Assembly (NCBI GenBank): GCA_964370095.1
Contig: CAYJHJ010000065.1
Coordinates: 1-11,967 of the forward strand
DNA length: 11,967 nt
Direction: 5' to 3'
DNA from: CAYJAZ01 sp964370095
Lineage (GTDB): Bacteria > Desulfobacterota > Desulfovibrionia > Desulfovibrionales > Desulfovibrionaceae
The notes under the pieces were generated by a model, which saw only the letters and a program-made list of their open reading frames with translations, did no database searches and was not told the origin of the DNA. This document shows, piece by piece, positions 1 through 6,455 of this stretch. The position numbers and the translations under genes were made by a program. Numbering within the stretch: position 1 is the stretch's first letter; every line of letters begins with the position of its first letter.

Positions 1-16
1 CATATAAGCTTACATG

Positions 17-55
17 TATAGGATAGATTTTGGCCTTTGGCACAAAATCCTCACT
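17..55 (-). repeat. Partial copy 1 of dispersed element E (hairpin B half only)
   Basis: Read on the minus strand, this stretch matches the 3' half of the element at 5979-6077. AGTGAGGATTTTG is identical, then comes a diverged inner stem, then CCAAAATCTAT. It can fold as hairpin B: GATTTTG (43-49) pairs with CAAAATC (26-32). Inside that, GCC pairs with GGC around an AAA loop, with one bulged base. Hairpin A and the 5' half are missing, and the 9-bp tandem repeats and the end of moaA lie there instead. It has the same orientation as moaA and sits directly behind it. No U-tract follows, so it is not an obvious terminator. Confidence 0.7.
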
Positions 56-76
56 ATCCTCACTATCCTTACTATC
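50..76. repeat. 9-bp tandem repeat, three units, overlapping the moaA stop codon
   Basis: Three head-to-tail 9-bp units are visible on the plus strand: CTCACTATC, CTCACTATC, CTTACTATC. The third differs by one base. The moaA stop codon (TAG, 72-74 on the minus strand) lies in the unit nearest the gene. The unit shares its GTGAGGAT sequence with the start of the adjacent E fragment, so the array may have grown by slippage at the edge of that element. Confidence 0.8.
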
Positions 77-1076
77 CCCCAATCGTTACCATTCTTTTGC
101 CTGCAACAGCATTTTTCCGCCTTGCAAGAATTTCAGCACCAATTTTCTTTTCTTTTGTGGCACTTGCAATAAACTCTGAAAGTTCTTCATCAGAAGTTTT
201 TTCATTCCTCAAAAGATTTATAAGATTAAATTCTTTATCATCAAAAAGGCAAGTGCGTAACTTACCGTCAGAAGTTATTCTTAATCTATTACAAGAATGA
301 CAAAAATGTGAAGACATAGGTGTGATTATACCAAAACGCCCAACTCCGCCTTCTATGGTATACATCTGAGCAGGGCCATGGCTATCCATACTTGCACCTG
401 TGAAATCTCTTGGAATTACAGTAAGTTTTGCAAATTTCCTTGCTTCTTCTAAGATTTCCAAGGCTGACCAATATAAATTCTGCTCCCAAATCGTGTCAAC
501 ACCCATAGGCATAAATTCAATAAGGCGCACATCTACCGGATTTTCCTTTGCTAAATTGATAAATTTCTCAATTTCATCGGAATTTACATTCTTCATCGCA
601 ACTGCATTAATTTTAAGAGGAACTTTTAAATCTATCAAAGCATACATATTTTCTAAAATTTGAGGAAGAAAATTACGCCCCGAAATTTTTTCTGCTTTTT
701 CTTCATCAAAAGTATCAAGGGAAAGATTTATCTTTGTACCGGAACTTTTAATTGCTTCTAAATGAGGTTTTAACAGCGTACCATTTGTGGTTACTCTTAA
801 ATCAAGTTTTGGATATTTTTCTTTTATTCCCAAAAGAAAAGAAGCAAAGCCCTTTCGAACAAAAGGTTCACCGCCTGTGAAGCGGATTTTATCAATCCCA
901 TGCAAAGTTGCTATATGTATACTACGCTCGATTTCTTCAAAGCGCAAAATGGAATCATGAGGAATATAAACACTTTCGTCCACACAATACATACAAGATA
1001 AGTTGCACCTATCAGTAACTGAAATTCTTAAATAACGTACTTGCCTATTATGTGAATCAATAAAAAAGTCCTTCAT
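72..1076 (-). CDS. moaA: GTP 3',8-cyclase MoaA (molybdenum cofactor biosynthesis)
   Basis: MoaA is a radical-SAM enzyme that, with MoaC, turns GTP into cyclic pyranopterin monophosphate, the first step of molybdopterin synthesis in the cytoplasm. From the ATG at 1076 the protein has 334 residues, normal for the family. Near the N-terminus the radical-SAM motif C-x3-C-x2-C is in DRCNLSCMYC (Cys24, 28, 31), followed by FTGGEP (about 67-72). The second, C-terminal 4Fe-4S site is C-x2-C-x13-C in HFCHSCNRLR...TC (Cys259, 262, 276). The chain ends in the conserved double glycine (TIGG), so it is full length. I chose the ATG at 1076 over the in-frame TTG at 1091 because the family starts close to the FIDSxxRxVxYLRISVTDRCN block and a GGAG lies 9 nt before this ATG. 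It is the last gene of the leftward operon, about 43 bp after tilS. No moaC, moaE or molybdoenzyme is in the window. Confidence 0.96.
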   Translation of the reverse strand: MKDFFIDSHNRQVRYLRISVTDRCNLSCMYCVDESVYIPHDSILRFEEIERSIHIATLHGIDKIRFTGGEPFVRKGFASFLLGIKEKYPKLDLRVTTNGTLLKPHLEAIKSSGTKINLSLDTFDEEKAEKISGRNFLPQILENMYALIDLKVPLKINAVAMKNVNSDEIEKFINLAKENPVDVRLIEFMPMGVDTIWEQNLYWSALEILEEARKFAKLTVIPRDFTGASMDSHGPAQMYTIEGGVGRFGIITPMSSHFCHSCNRLRITSDGKLRTCLFDDKEFNLINLLRNEKTSDEELSEFIASATKEKKIGAEILARRKNAVAGKRMVTIGG

Positions 1077-1119
1077 TCCCCATTGCTCCAAATCTTATAT
1101 TCTAAAGTTATCCCAATAA

Positions 1120-2166
1120 TTACAATGAAAATATTTCAATATATTCCTTTGAAATCCTTGCTTCTTTTTTTGTGTTGATAGCCACTTTTTTATTGCTTTC
1201 ATTCTTCATAAGCAAGTCATCAATACTATACAACAAAGAAGATGAATTCTGCACATCGCAATCACGCAAAGCCTTTGCAATCACGCGTAATCTCAAAGCT
1301 TTTTCTTCTTTTTGCAAAGCTTTTTTCTTTATAGCAATCAAAAGCTTTGCATTTTGCCCACTATTTTTTTCAAAATAAGGCTCAACTTTCTTTAACCAAT
1401 ACTGATTATCAATCTCTGCTTGAAGCCAATTATTTCTTATCTGCTTCAAATAAGATGGATTTTCCTTCAAAAAAAGCGGTAAAATTTCATGCCTCACCCT
1501 ATTTCTTAGATAATCCAAAGAAAAATTAGAACTATCTTCAACATAAGCAAGCTTACAAGCCAATAATAATTCTTCTAATTTTGCTTTTTCAAACAAAAGA
1601 AAAGGACGAAGCAAAGATCTTTGTGCATCAAAAGCAGGCATACCTATGCTTTTTTCAAGGCTTGTACCCCTGATCTGGCGCATAATCACATCTTCTGCCA
1701 AATCATTCAAGTGATGAGCAAGCACAAGAAAATCACATTTATTTTCCTTTAACGCTTTTGCAAACAGCTCATAGCGAATAAGCCTTGCCATCTCTTCAAT
1801 GCCCTTTTTCTTTTCTTTTGCACTTTGTTGTACATCTTCTTTTAAAATAATACAAGGAAGTTTATGAATTTTGCAAATATTTTCAACAAATTCGGCTTCT
1901 GTAGCAGATTCTTCCCTTAAAGAATGGTCGATGTGAATAACAGTTAAGTGCATTGCATATTTTTCTTTAAATAATAAAAAGAAGGCAAGCAGTGCCATGC
2001 TGTCAACCCCGCCTGAAACTGCAAGTAAGAAAGATTTTCTTTCAATAGAAAAATCCTTCTCAATAGGTAAAATTGACATAAGAAAAGACCACACTTCCAA
2101 ACAAAAATGAGCTTGCTTGGGCGGCAATTCTTGTAATTTCAACTCTTGTTCAGGGTTTTTGTGCAT
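1120..2166 (-). CDS. tilS: tRNA(Ile)-lysidine synthase TilS
   Basis: TilS uses ATP to attach lysine to C34 of the CAU-anticodon tRNA-Ile, giving lysidine, so that the tRNA reads AUA. It is normally essential. The 348-residue protein has the PP-loop SGGVDS at 51-56 after the hydrophobic strand FLLAV, then IHIDHSLRE near 77-84. The AHHLNDLAED block at about 150-159 matches the family's AHHxDDxxET, and EDSSNF...LRNRVRHEILP at about 210-230 matches the family signature EDxSN...RNxxRhxxlP. It is shorter than E. coli TilS (about 430 aa) and I see no separate C-terminal substrate-binding domain, as in other short TilS forms. In the ND pair an Asn replaces the usual first Asp. The start lies only 7 bp after the stop of the upstream glycosyltransferase and has a weak Shine-Dalgarno, which suggests translational coupling. 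Confidence 0.95.
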   Translation of the reverse strand: MHKNPEQELKLQELPPKQAHFCLEVWSFLMSILPIEKDFSIERKSFLLAVSGGVDSMALLAFFLLFKEKYAMHLTVIHIDHSLREESATEAEFVENICKIHKLPCIILKEDVQQSAKEKKKGIEEMARLIRYELFAKALKENKCDFLVLAHHLNDLAEDVIMRQIRGTSLEKSIGMPAFDAQRSLLRPFLLFEKAKLEELLLACKLAYVEDSSNFSLDYLRNRVRHEILPLFLKENPSYLKQIRNNWLQAEIDNQYWLKKVEPYFEKNSGQNAKLLIAIKKKALQKEEKALRLRVIAKALRDCDVQNSSSLLYSIDDLLMKNESNKKVAINTKKEARISKEYIEIFSL

Positions 2167-2173
2167 ATAAGCT

Positions 2174-3436
2174 CTATCCGTAATGCTTTTTCCACTCGCT
2201 AAGAAAGAGTATTGAAGTTTCTAAAGCATCAAGTGGTTTTGATTCTTTTTTTAAAGCAAAAATTACTTCTTCAAAAGAGGCAGATGTATTCAATTCCAGT
2301 CTTTTCATCAATTCTAAAAATTCTTCTTTTAATTCATCGGGAATTTCTTTTATTGCCGATAAATCTTGATTATCTAGACGGATGACAGGATTAATAATCT
2401 CAAGCATTTTTGCCATTCTTTGCTGATAAGTATGGTCTTTTAAAATTCTTTCTTTTGCTCTTAGTGTAACTTTTTCTCTTTCTTCCGGGTTTGCAAGATA
2501 GTAATCTATTAAAGCAGGTGCTTCTTCAAATTTTTCAAAAGTAATTAATTCTTTTTCATCACTTTCACAATCAAAAAGCTCCTCCATAAGGCTTCTTTTA
2601 TCAACAAGTTGGAAGGCTTGCATAGCAGCAAGTTCAAAGGTTCGTGGGTTGACAAAATCACCCATTTCTTCTTTTTTTAATTTAGTGCTTGAGTGAAGAT
2701 TTATATTCACCTTTGTGGCATTATATACTTTGACAGAATCTTTGGCGCTTATTCTTTCGCCTTTATTTTGCACAAAAGAGTGAAGATAGGCATCATTCTC
2801 CCAATCAGAACCCCAAATTTTGAAATTATAAGAAGTAAGCCTTCTAAATTCATATCGCCTATTTGCATAGCCGGCACCTAAAAAGGCAAGGTCAGCCCCA
2901 TATTTTGTTTTATCTTGCACATCTAAATCCAGCTTTTTATGAAATGATGGCAAAGCAGCAAGAGGCAGATAATGAGCATTTTGATGGCCACCATCTTTTA
3001 AAAGAGTTAAAAAAGGCTCTTTTTGAATAACAAAGAAATAGGAATAAAGATTTGCATAAGCTCGCCAATAAGTGAAAAGCTCATAATCCTCCACAAACCA
3101 CATGGCTGTTGGCACTTTATCTTTTTCAAATCGCTTTAAAACTGCACGCGAAAGCGGAGCTTGTGCCATGGCAAAAACAATATCAGGGGCAAAAACTTCA
3201 GCTTTTGCATACACGGCTTCTGAAAGCATATTGGCAAAAGTGCTTTGTAAATATGAATTTCTTTCAGAAGACACTTGTAACTTTTGCAAAGCATTATGAG
3301 CAGATTGAAATTCAGAAGCTTCAAAAACTTCAACTGTATGCCCCAAATCTTTCAAGGCTGTAACACAATATTCACCTATAGGCAAAGAGCCGCCGTAAAG
3401 GGGAAGCACAACAAGTATTTTATATTTTTTATCCAT
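2174..3436 (-). CDS. CgeB-type glycosyltransferase (GT-B fold)
   Basis: A cytoplasmic 420-residue protein of the CgeB/DUF3880-like glycosyltransferase group. It starts with a Rossmann-like strand and glycine loop (YKILVVLPLYGGSLPIGEY, 5-23). The middle block APDIVFAMAQAPLSR...TAMWFVEDYELFTYW resembles the acceptor domain of these enzymes. The C-terminal half has KVYNATKVNINLH followed by VNPRTFELAAMQAFQLVD, the typical nucleotide-sugar-binding region of this family. The last 70 or so residues are charged, helical and without an obvious domain. The start is well supported: AAGG overlaps the stop codon of the upstream heptosyltransferase (gap 9 bp) and sits 7 nt from the ATG. Context with a family-9 heptosyltransferase suggests transfer of a sugar to LPS or another surface glycan, but donor and acceptor cannot be read from the sequence. 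Confidence 0.85.
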   Translation of the reverse strand: MDKKYKILVVLPLYGGSLPIGEYCVTALKDLGHTVEVFEASEFQSAHNALQKLQVSSERNSYLQSTFANMLSEAVYAKAEVFAPDIVFAMAQAPLSRAVLKRFEKDKVPTAMWFVEDYELFTYWRAYANLYSYFFVIQKEPFLTLLKDGGHQNAHYLPLAALPSFHKKLDLDVQDKTKYGADLAFLGAGYANRRYEFRRLTSYNFKIWGSDWENDAYLHSFVQNKGERISAKDSVKVYNATKVNINLHSSTKLKKEEMGDFVNPRTFELAAMQAFQLVDKRSLMEELFDCESDEKELITFEKFEEAPALIDYYLANPEEREKVTLRAKERILKDHTYQQRMAKMLEIINPVIRLDNQDLSAIKEIPDELKEEFLELMKRLELNTSASFEEVIFALKKESKPLDALETSILFLSEWKKHYG

Positions 3437-3445
3437 TTTTCTGCC

Positions 3446-4690
3446 TTATGGTTTTTGAGGTGGAAAAAAATCCATGCCATCAAAAAGGTTTCCTGCATAC
3501 AAAGAAACTTTTTCACTATGTGGCAAAGCTATTTCATTGTATTTATATTCATAAAGTAAAGCTCGTAAAATTTCAGCTTCTTGCCTTTGTTGCAAAATGC
3601 CTTCTTTTTGCGTATACATCAAACCAACTTTGTCAAAAGAGCTTTCTAATATACTGAAATCTTGAATTTCTTTTTGTGTTTTCTTGCCTGCAATGCGTGC
3701 CAACAAAGAGGGGGAAGAAAAAGCTTCATGGCATTTCCAATTATTACACTTCATTTTTTCAAAGCAAGGTGCACAATGCGGCATGACTTGAATTGCAGTA
3801 TGCCCCAAGCCATATGCCCCTGTTTCAAAACACCAAGCAGAAGAAAAAAAGAAAGAAAGTGTGGGCACACCTAAGAATGCAGCACAATGCAAAGTGCCTG
3901 TATCAGGCGAAATTACTAAATCACAATCTTTTATAAGAGAAAAAAGCTCTTCAATTGAAGTTTTTCCGACCAAGTTTTTTATATTTTTACTGCCCTGCCC
4001 CATTTCAACTAAAAATTTACGGGCAAGTGCTTCTTCTTTTTGTGTGCCAAGAAGAAGAATTTCAACTTTATTTTCTTTATATCTTGTTAGAAAAATTTTC
4101 ATTATTTGTGCATATTTATCAACCGGAACAGAACGTCTTTCTTCTTGCCCTGCCAAAACTATAGCAATTTGAAAATCACCCTTTGCTTCTTGCCATTTTT
4201 GCATTTTTTCATAAGCTGAAGGATTTACCTCTTGTGGTAAAATGGGTTCATCAGCAAAAAAACCCCAATAATCAACTATATGCAAGGGTGATTGAAAGCG
4301 ATTATTCATATATTTGAAGGCAAGCTTCACCCAATCTGAACGCATCTCTTGCCCTTCTTTTAGTATATAACCTTTAAGTTGATCAGGGGCAAAAAGACGA
4401 GCAAAAGCATAAGAAAGCGAAGTGTGGTTCATAATATAAGCTTCTTCAAATCCTGCATTTTTCACATATTCAAAAATTTTTTTATTTTCTGACAGCACAT
4501 TTTTTGCATCAGATGAAAAAGCTTGCAAGGGTAAAATTTCTATGTCGGGATATGCTAACTTCGCTATTTTTTCTTGGGTTTTATCAACACATAAAGCCAA
4601 AGAACCCTTTTTTTTCAAGGATTTTATAAGACGCCTGCTTTGTAAAATATCGCCAAAACGTGCTAATTGAAGAACTAAATTTTTCTGCAT
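3446..4690 (-). CDS. Family 9 glycosyltransferase (ADP-heptose:LPS heptosyltransferase-like)
   Basis: Likely transfers heptose from ADP-heptose to the LPS inner core at the cytoplasmic face of the inner membrane. The 414-residue protein begins with the family opening LVLQLARFGDILQSRRLIKSL (4-24). The GT9 core is clear: LLLGTQKEE (212-220), LVGKTSIEELFSLIKDCDLVISPDTGTLHCAAFLGVPTLSFF (240-281). After it comes a cysteine cluster, HCAPCFEKMKCNNWKCHEAF (Cys306, 309, 315, 320), of the kind seen in a subset of this family. The last 90 residues are family-atypical. I chose the ATG at 4690 because AAGAGG lies 5 nt before it and GT9 homology begins directly after. The longer frame from a TTG at 4744 would run through the likely promoter. 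First gene of the leftward operon. Which heptose position it adds, or whether it uses another sugar, is unknown, so no waa symbol is given. Confidence 0.88.
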   Translation of the reverse strand: MQKNLVLQLARFGDILQSRRLIKSLKKKGSLALCVDKTQEKIAKLAYPDIEILPLQAFSSDAKNVLSENKKIFEYVKNAGFEEAYIMNHTSLSYAFARLFAPDQLKGYILKEGQEMRSDWVKLAFKYMNNRFQSPLHIVDYWGFFADEPILPQEVNPSAYEKMQKWQEAKGDFQIAIVLAGQEERRSVPVDKYAQIMKIFLTRYKENKVEILLLGTQKEEALARKFLVEMGQGSKNIKNLVGKTSIEELFSLIKDCDLVISPDTGTLHCAAFLGVPTLSFFFSSAWCFETGAYGLGHTAIQVMPHCAPCFEKMKCNNWKCHEAFSSPSLLARIAGKKTQKEIQDFSILESSFDKVGLMYTQKEGILQQRQEAEILRALLYEYKYNEIALPHSEKVSLYAGNLFDGMDFFPPQKP

Positions 4691-4716
4691 ACAAACCTCT
4701 TGTAATGAGCATACAA

Positions 4717-4744
4717 AAAATATTGAAAAGTCGCAAGTTCTCAA
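4717..4744 (-). promoter_or_regulatory. Candidate sigma-70 promoter of the leftward operon
   Basis: On the minus strand TTGAGA (4739-4744) is followed after 16 bp by TATTTT (4717-4722), about 27 nt upstream of the chosen ATG. A second option, TTGCGA with TATGCT 17 bp downstream, lies about 8 bp closer to the gene. In such AT-rich DNA neither is certain, but the operon must start in this gap. Confidence 0.35.
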
Positions 4745-4765
4745 AAAAATAGATTTATATTTTTA

Positions 4766-4794
4766 TGGACAAAGCATGTTTTTTGCTATATTCT
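4766..4794 (+). promoter_or_regulatory. Candidate sigma-70 promoter of the DUF362 gene
   Basis: TGGACA (4766-4771) is separated by exactly 17 bp from TATTCT (4789-4794). Transcription would begin near 4801 and leave a leader of about 37 nt before the Shine-Dalgarno AAGGA at 4827-4831 and the ATG at 4838. Confidence 0.5.
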
Positions 4795-4837
4795 TCTGCT
4801 TACTTATTTACTTTAATGCAAATAACAAGGACTATTA

Positions 4838-5971
4838 ATGGAGTTTAATATGGACAAATCAAAAGTATATTTTACCGACATGCGCTGCCCTGTTGGCACA
4901 AGCCTTTTACAAAAATTACAAAAGCTTATCAAAAAAGCAGGCATTGAATCCATCGACATGGATCAAAAATTCGTTGCCATAAAACTGCACTTTGGTGAAC
5001 CTGGCAACCTTTCTTTTCTTCGCCCTAACTTCGCAAAAGCTGTTGCAGATGTAGTCAAAGATCAAAATGGCCTTCCATTTTTGACTGACTGCAATACTTT
5101 ATACGTAGGCAGAAGAAAACATGCTCTAGAGCACATTACAGCTGCTTATGAAAATGGCTACAGCCCTCTTTCAACCGGTTGCCAAGTCATAATAGCAGAC
5201 GGCTTAAAAGGAACCGATGATATTGAAGTTCCGCTTCCGGAATCTTGCACTTATTTCAAAACAGCTTCTATAGGTAGAGCTGTTATGGACGCTGATATTT
5301 TCATTTCTCTTACTCACTTTAAAGGGCATGAAATGACAGGCTTTGGCGGTGCAATTAAAAACATTGGTATGGGTTGCGGCAGCAGGGCAGGCAAAAGAGC
5401 TATGCACTCTGACGGCAAACCTTTTGTTGATCCTGAAAAATGCAAAAGCTGCGGAACCTGCTTAAAATATTGTGCTCATTCAGCTTTAGCTTTTGATGAA
5501 AACAAAAAAGCATTGATAGATCAAAGCAAATGTGTTGGTTGCGGAAGATGCATGGGAACATGTAATTTTGATGCCATTTCAACACCTTGGGATACACAGG
5601 CATCTGCATTGAACTGCCGTATGGCTGAATATAGCCTTGCAGTAGTGCAAGACCGCCCGCATTTTCATATCAGCATTGTGAACCAAGTTTCACCTTATTG
5701 TGATTGCCATGCTGAAAATGACGCGGCTATCATACCTGATATCGGAATTTTTGCTTCTTTTGACCCTGTCGCTTTAGATAAAGCTTGCATTGATGCGGTT
5801 AATGCCGCTCCTGTTATTGGTTCAAGCATCATTAATGATAAAACTTCTGACCATACTTTTGATGGCGACCATTTCAAATGCATACACCCCGGCACTGACT
5901 GGCGCACACAAATCGAACACGCAGAAAAAATTGGACTTGGTAACGGAGATTATGAATTAATTACTATGTAA
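4838..5971 (+). CDS. DUF362 protein with two 4Fe-4S ferredoxin clusters
   Basis: A 377-residue cytoplasmic iron-sulfur protein of the DUF362 family, whose biochemical role is not established. The N-terminal DUF362 part runs from KVYFTDMR to about 195, with FVAIKLHFGEPGN (45-57), FLTDCNTLY and FISLTHFKGHEMTGFGGAIKNIGMGC (155-180). A dicluster ferredoxin domain follows: C-x2-C-x2-C-x3-C at Cys202, 205, 208, 212 and again at Cys232, 235, 238, 242. After it the DUF362 fold continues to PDIGIFASFDPVALDKACIDAVN. No signal peptide or membrane segment is seen. Two starts are possible: ATG 4838 (AAGGA, 6 nt spacing) and ATG 4850 (GGAG, 6 nt spacing). The second fits family N-termini well. It appears to be monocistronic. 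Its last 14 codons plus stop lie in a perfect 152-bp tandem repeat and so appear three times, while the gene itself is intact. Confidence 0.92.
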   Translation: MEFNMDKSKVYFTDMRCPVGTSLLQKLQKLIKKAGIESIDMDQKFVAIKLHFGEPGNLSFLRPNFAKAVADVVKDQNGLPFLTDCNTLYVGRRKHALEHITAAYENGYSPLSTGCQVIIADGLKGTDDIEVPLPESCTYFKTASIGRAVMDADIFISLTHFKGHEMTGFGGAIKNIGMGCGSRAGKRAMHSDGKPFVDPEKCKSCGTCLKYCAHSALAFDENKKALIDQSKCVGCGRCMGTCNFDAISTPWDTQASALNCRMAEYSLAVVQDRPHFHISIVNQVSPYCDCHAENDAAIIPDIGIFASFDPVALDKACIDAVNAAPVIGSSIINDKTSDHTFDGDHFKCIHPGTDWRTQIEHAEKIGLGNGDYELITM

Positions 5972-5978
5972 TTTTTTC

Positions 5979-6077
5979 TATGAGCAAAGCGAATAAATCT
6001 TTAGCGAACGAAACAAGAACCACGTTTCTTGTGAGTGAGGATTTTGCGGCGAAGCCCAAAATCTATACGATAAAGTC
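5979..6077 (+). repeat. Element E, copy 2a (two-hairpin dispersed repeat)
   Basis: Full-length copy in the same orientation as the gene before it. Hairpin A: ACAAGAA (6013-6019) pairs with TTCTTGT (6026-6032) around the loop CCACGT. Hairpin B: GATTTTG (6040-6046) pairs with CAAAATC (6057-6063), enclosing GGC/GCC around a GAA loop with a bulged C. The block AAATCTTTAGCGAACG upstream of hairpin A is identical in copy 3. The frame starting at the ATG at 5980 is open but has no ribosome binding site. Confidence 0.85.
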
Positions 6078-6130
6078 AAAAATTGGACTTGGTAACGGAG
6101 ATTATGAATTAATTACTATGTAATTTTTTC

Positions 6131-6229
6131 TATGAGCAAAGCGAATAAATCTTTAGCGAACGAAACAAGAACCACGTTTCTTGTGAGTGAGGATTTTGCG
6201 GCGAAGCCCAAAATCTATACGATAAAGTC
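6131..6229 (+). repeat. Element E, copy 2b (identical to copy 2a)
   Basis: Exact second copy, offset by 152 bp. Hairpin A lies at 6165-6184 and hairpin B at 6192-6215. It is followed by the third, partial copy of the DUF362 gene tail. Confidence 0.85.
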
Positions 6230-6298
6230 AAAAATTGGACTTGGTAACGGAGATTATGAATTAATTACTATGTAATTTTTTCCCCACTTTAATACATT

Positions 6299-6338
6299 AA
6301 TTCCCACCCTAATTACTATAGAGTGGGAATTTTTATTT
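6299..6338 (+). terminator. Rho-independent terminator of the DUF362 transcript
   Basis: AATTCCCAC (6299-6307) pairs perfectly with GTGGGAATT (6323-6331) around a 15-nt AT-rich loop, and TTTTATTT follows. It is oriented for rightward transcripts. It now lies about 330 bp beyond the DUF362 stop because the E/T repeats sit in between, so the mRNA should carry both E copies in its 3' untranslated region. Confidence 0.8.
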
Positions 6339-6374
6339 AAGTAATATCTTACAATCATCATTATTTCTAATTTG

Positions 6375-6402
6375 AAAAAAACAACTTGTATCAAAACATA
6401 CA
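6375..6402 (-). terminator. Possible weak terminator of fliM
   Basis: On the minus strand TGTAT (6398-6402) can pair with ATACA (6387-6391) around a GTTTTG loop, followed by a T-run (complement of 6375-6381). The stem is short and AT-rich, so this is tentative. The remaining DNA between 6339 and 6455 shows no gene on either strand. Confidence 0.3.
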
Positions 6403-6455
6403 CGAGTTTTTGAGAAATGAGTATAAAGCAGAAAAAAGTAAAAAGGCTGTCAAAT

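Larger units (their letters stand above)
5926..6282 (+). repeat. Perfect 152-bp tandem repeat, 2.35 copies, including the 3' end of the DUF362 gene
   Basis: Units are 5926-6077, 6078-6229 and a partial 6230-6282, with no mismatch seen by eye. Each unit has two parts. The tail T (53 bp) is the last 14 codons and stop of the DUF362 gene plus a T-run. The element E (99 bp) follows it. The order is therefore T-E-T-E-T, followed by unique sequence starting CCCACTTT. The lack of any difference between units means recent duplication or active homogenisation. An assembly or slippage artefact is possible but would not explain E being present elsewhere in the window. Confidence 0.97.

Noticed and set aside
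26..49. Hairpin B of copy 1 as a rho-independent terminator for moaA
   Set aside because: Followed by TATCC rather than a U-tract, and the stem is largely A-T.
1077..1091. Extension of MoaA to a TTG start at 1091
   Set aside because: Adds five residues not expected in the family. The ATG at 1076 has GGAG at a good distance and fits the usual N-terminus.
4691..4744. Extension of the heptosyltransferase to a TTG start at 4744
   Set aside because: The added 18 residues precede the normal family start, and the ATG at 4690 has a strong AAGAGG. The region probably holds the promoter.
5980..6123. 47-codon open frame inside E running into the repeated DUF362 tail (and its copy at 6132-6275)
   Set aside because: No ribosome binding site (a T-run precedes the ATG). 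Its second half is only the duplicated gene tail. Although the frame is also open in copies 1 and 3 (EDFVPKAKIYPI, ENFVLTAKIFLI), the differences change the amino acids while keeping the stems paired, which favours structure over coding. The openness in all copies is still worth remembering.
5926..6282. CRISPR-like or satellite-type array
   Set aside because: Unit length of 152 bp, no short repeat/spacer alternation, spacers identical, and no cas genes. It is a tandem duplication including a gene end.
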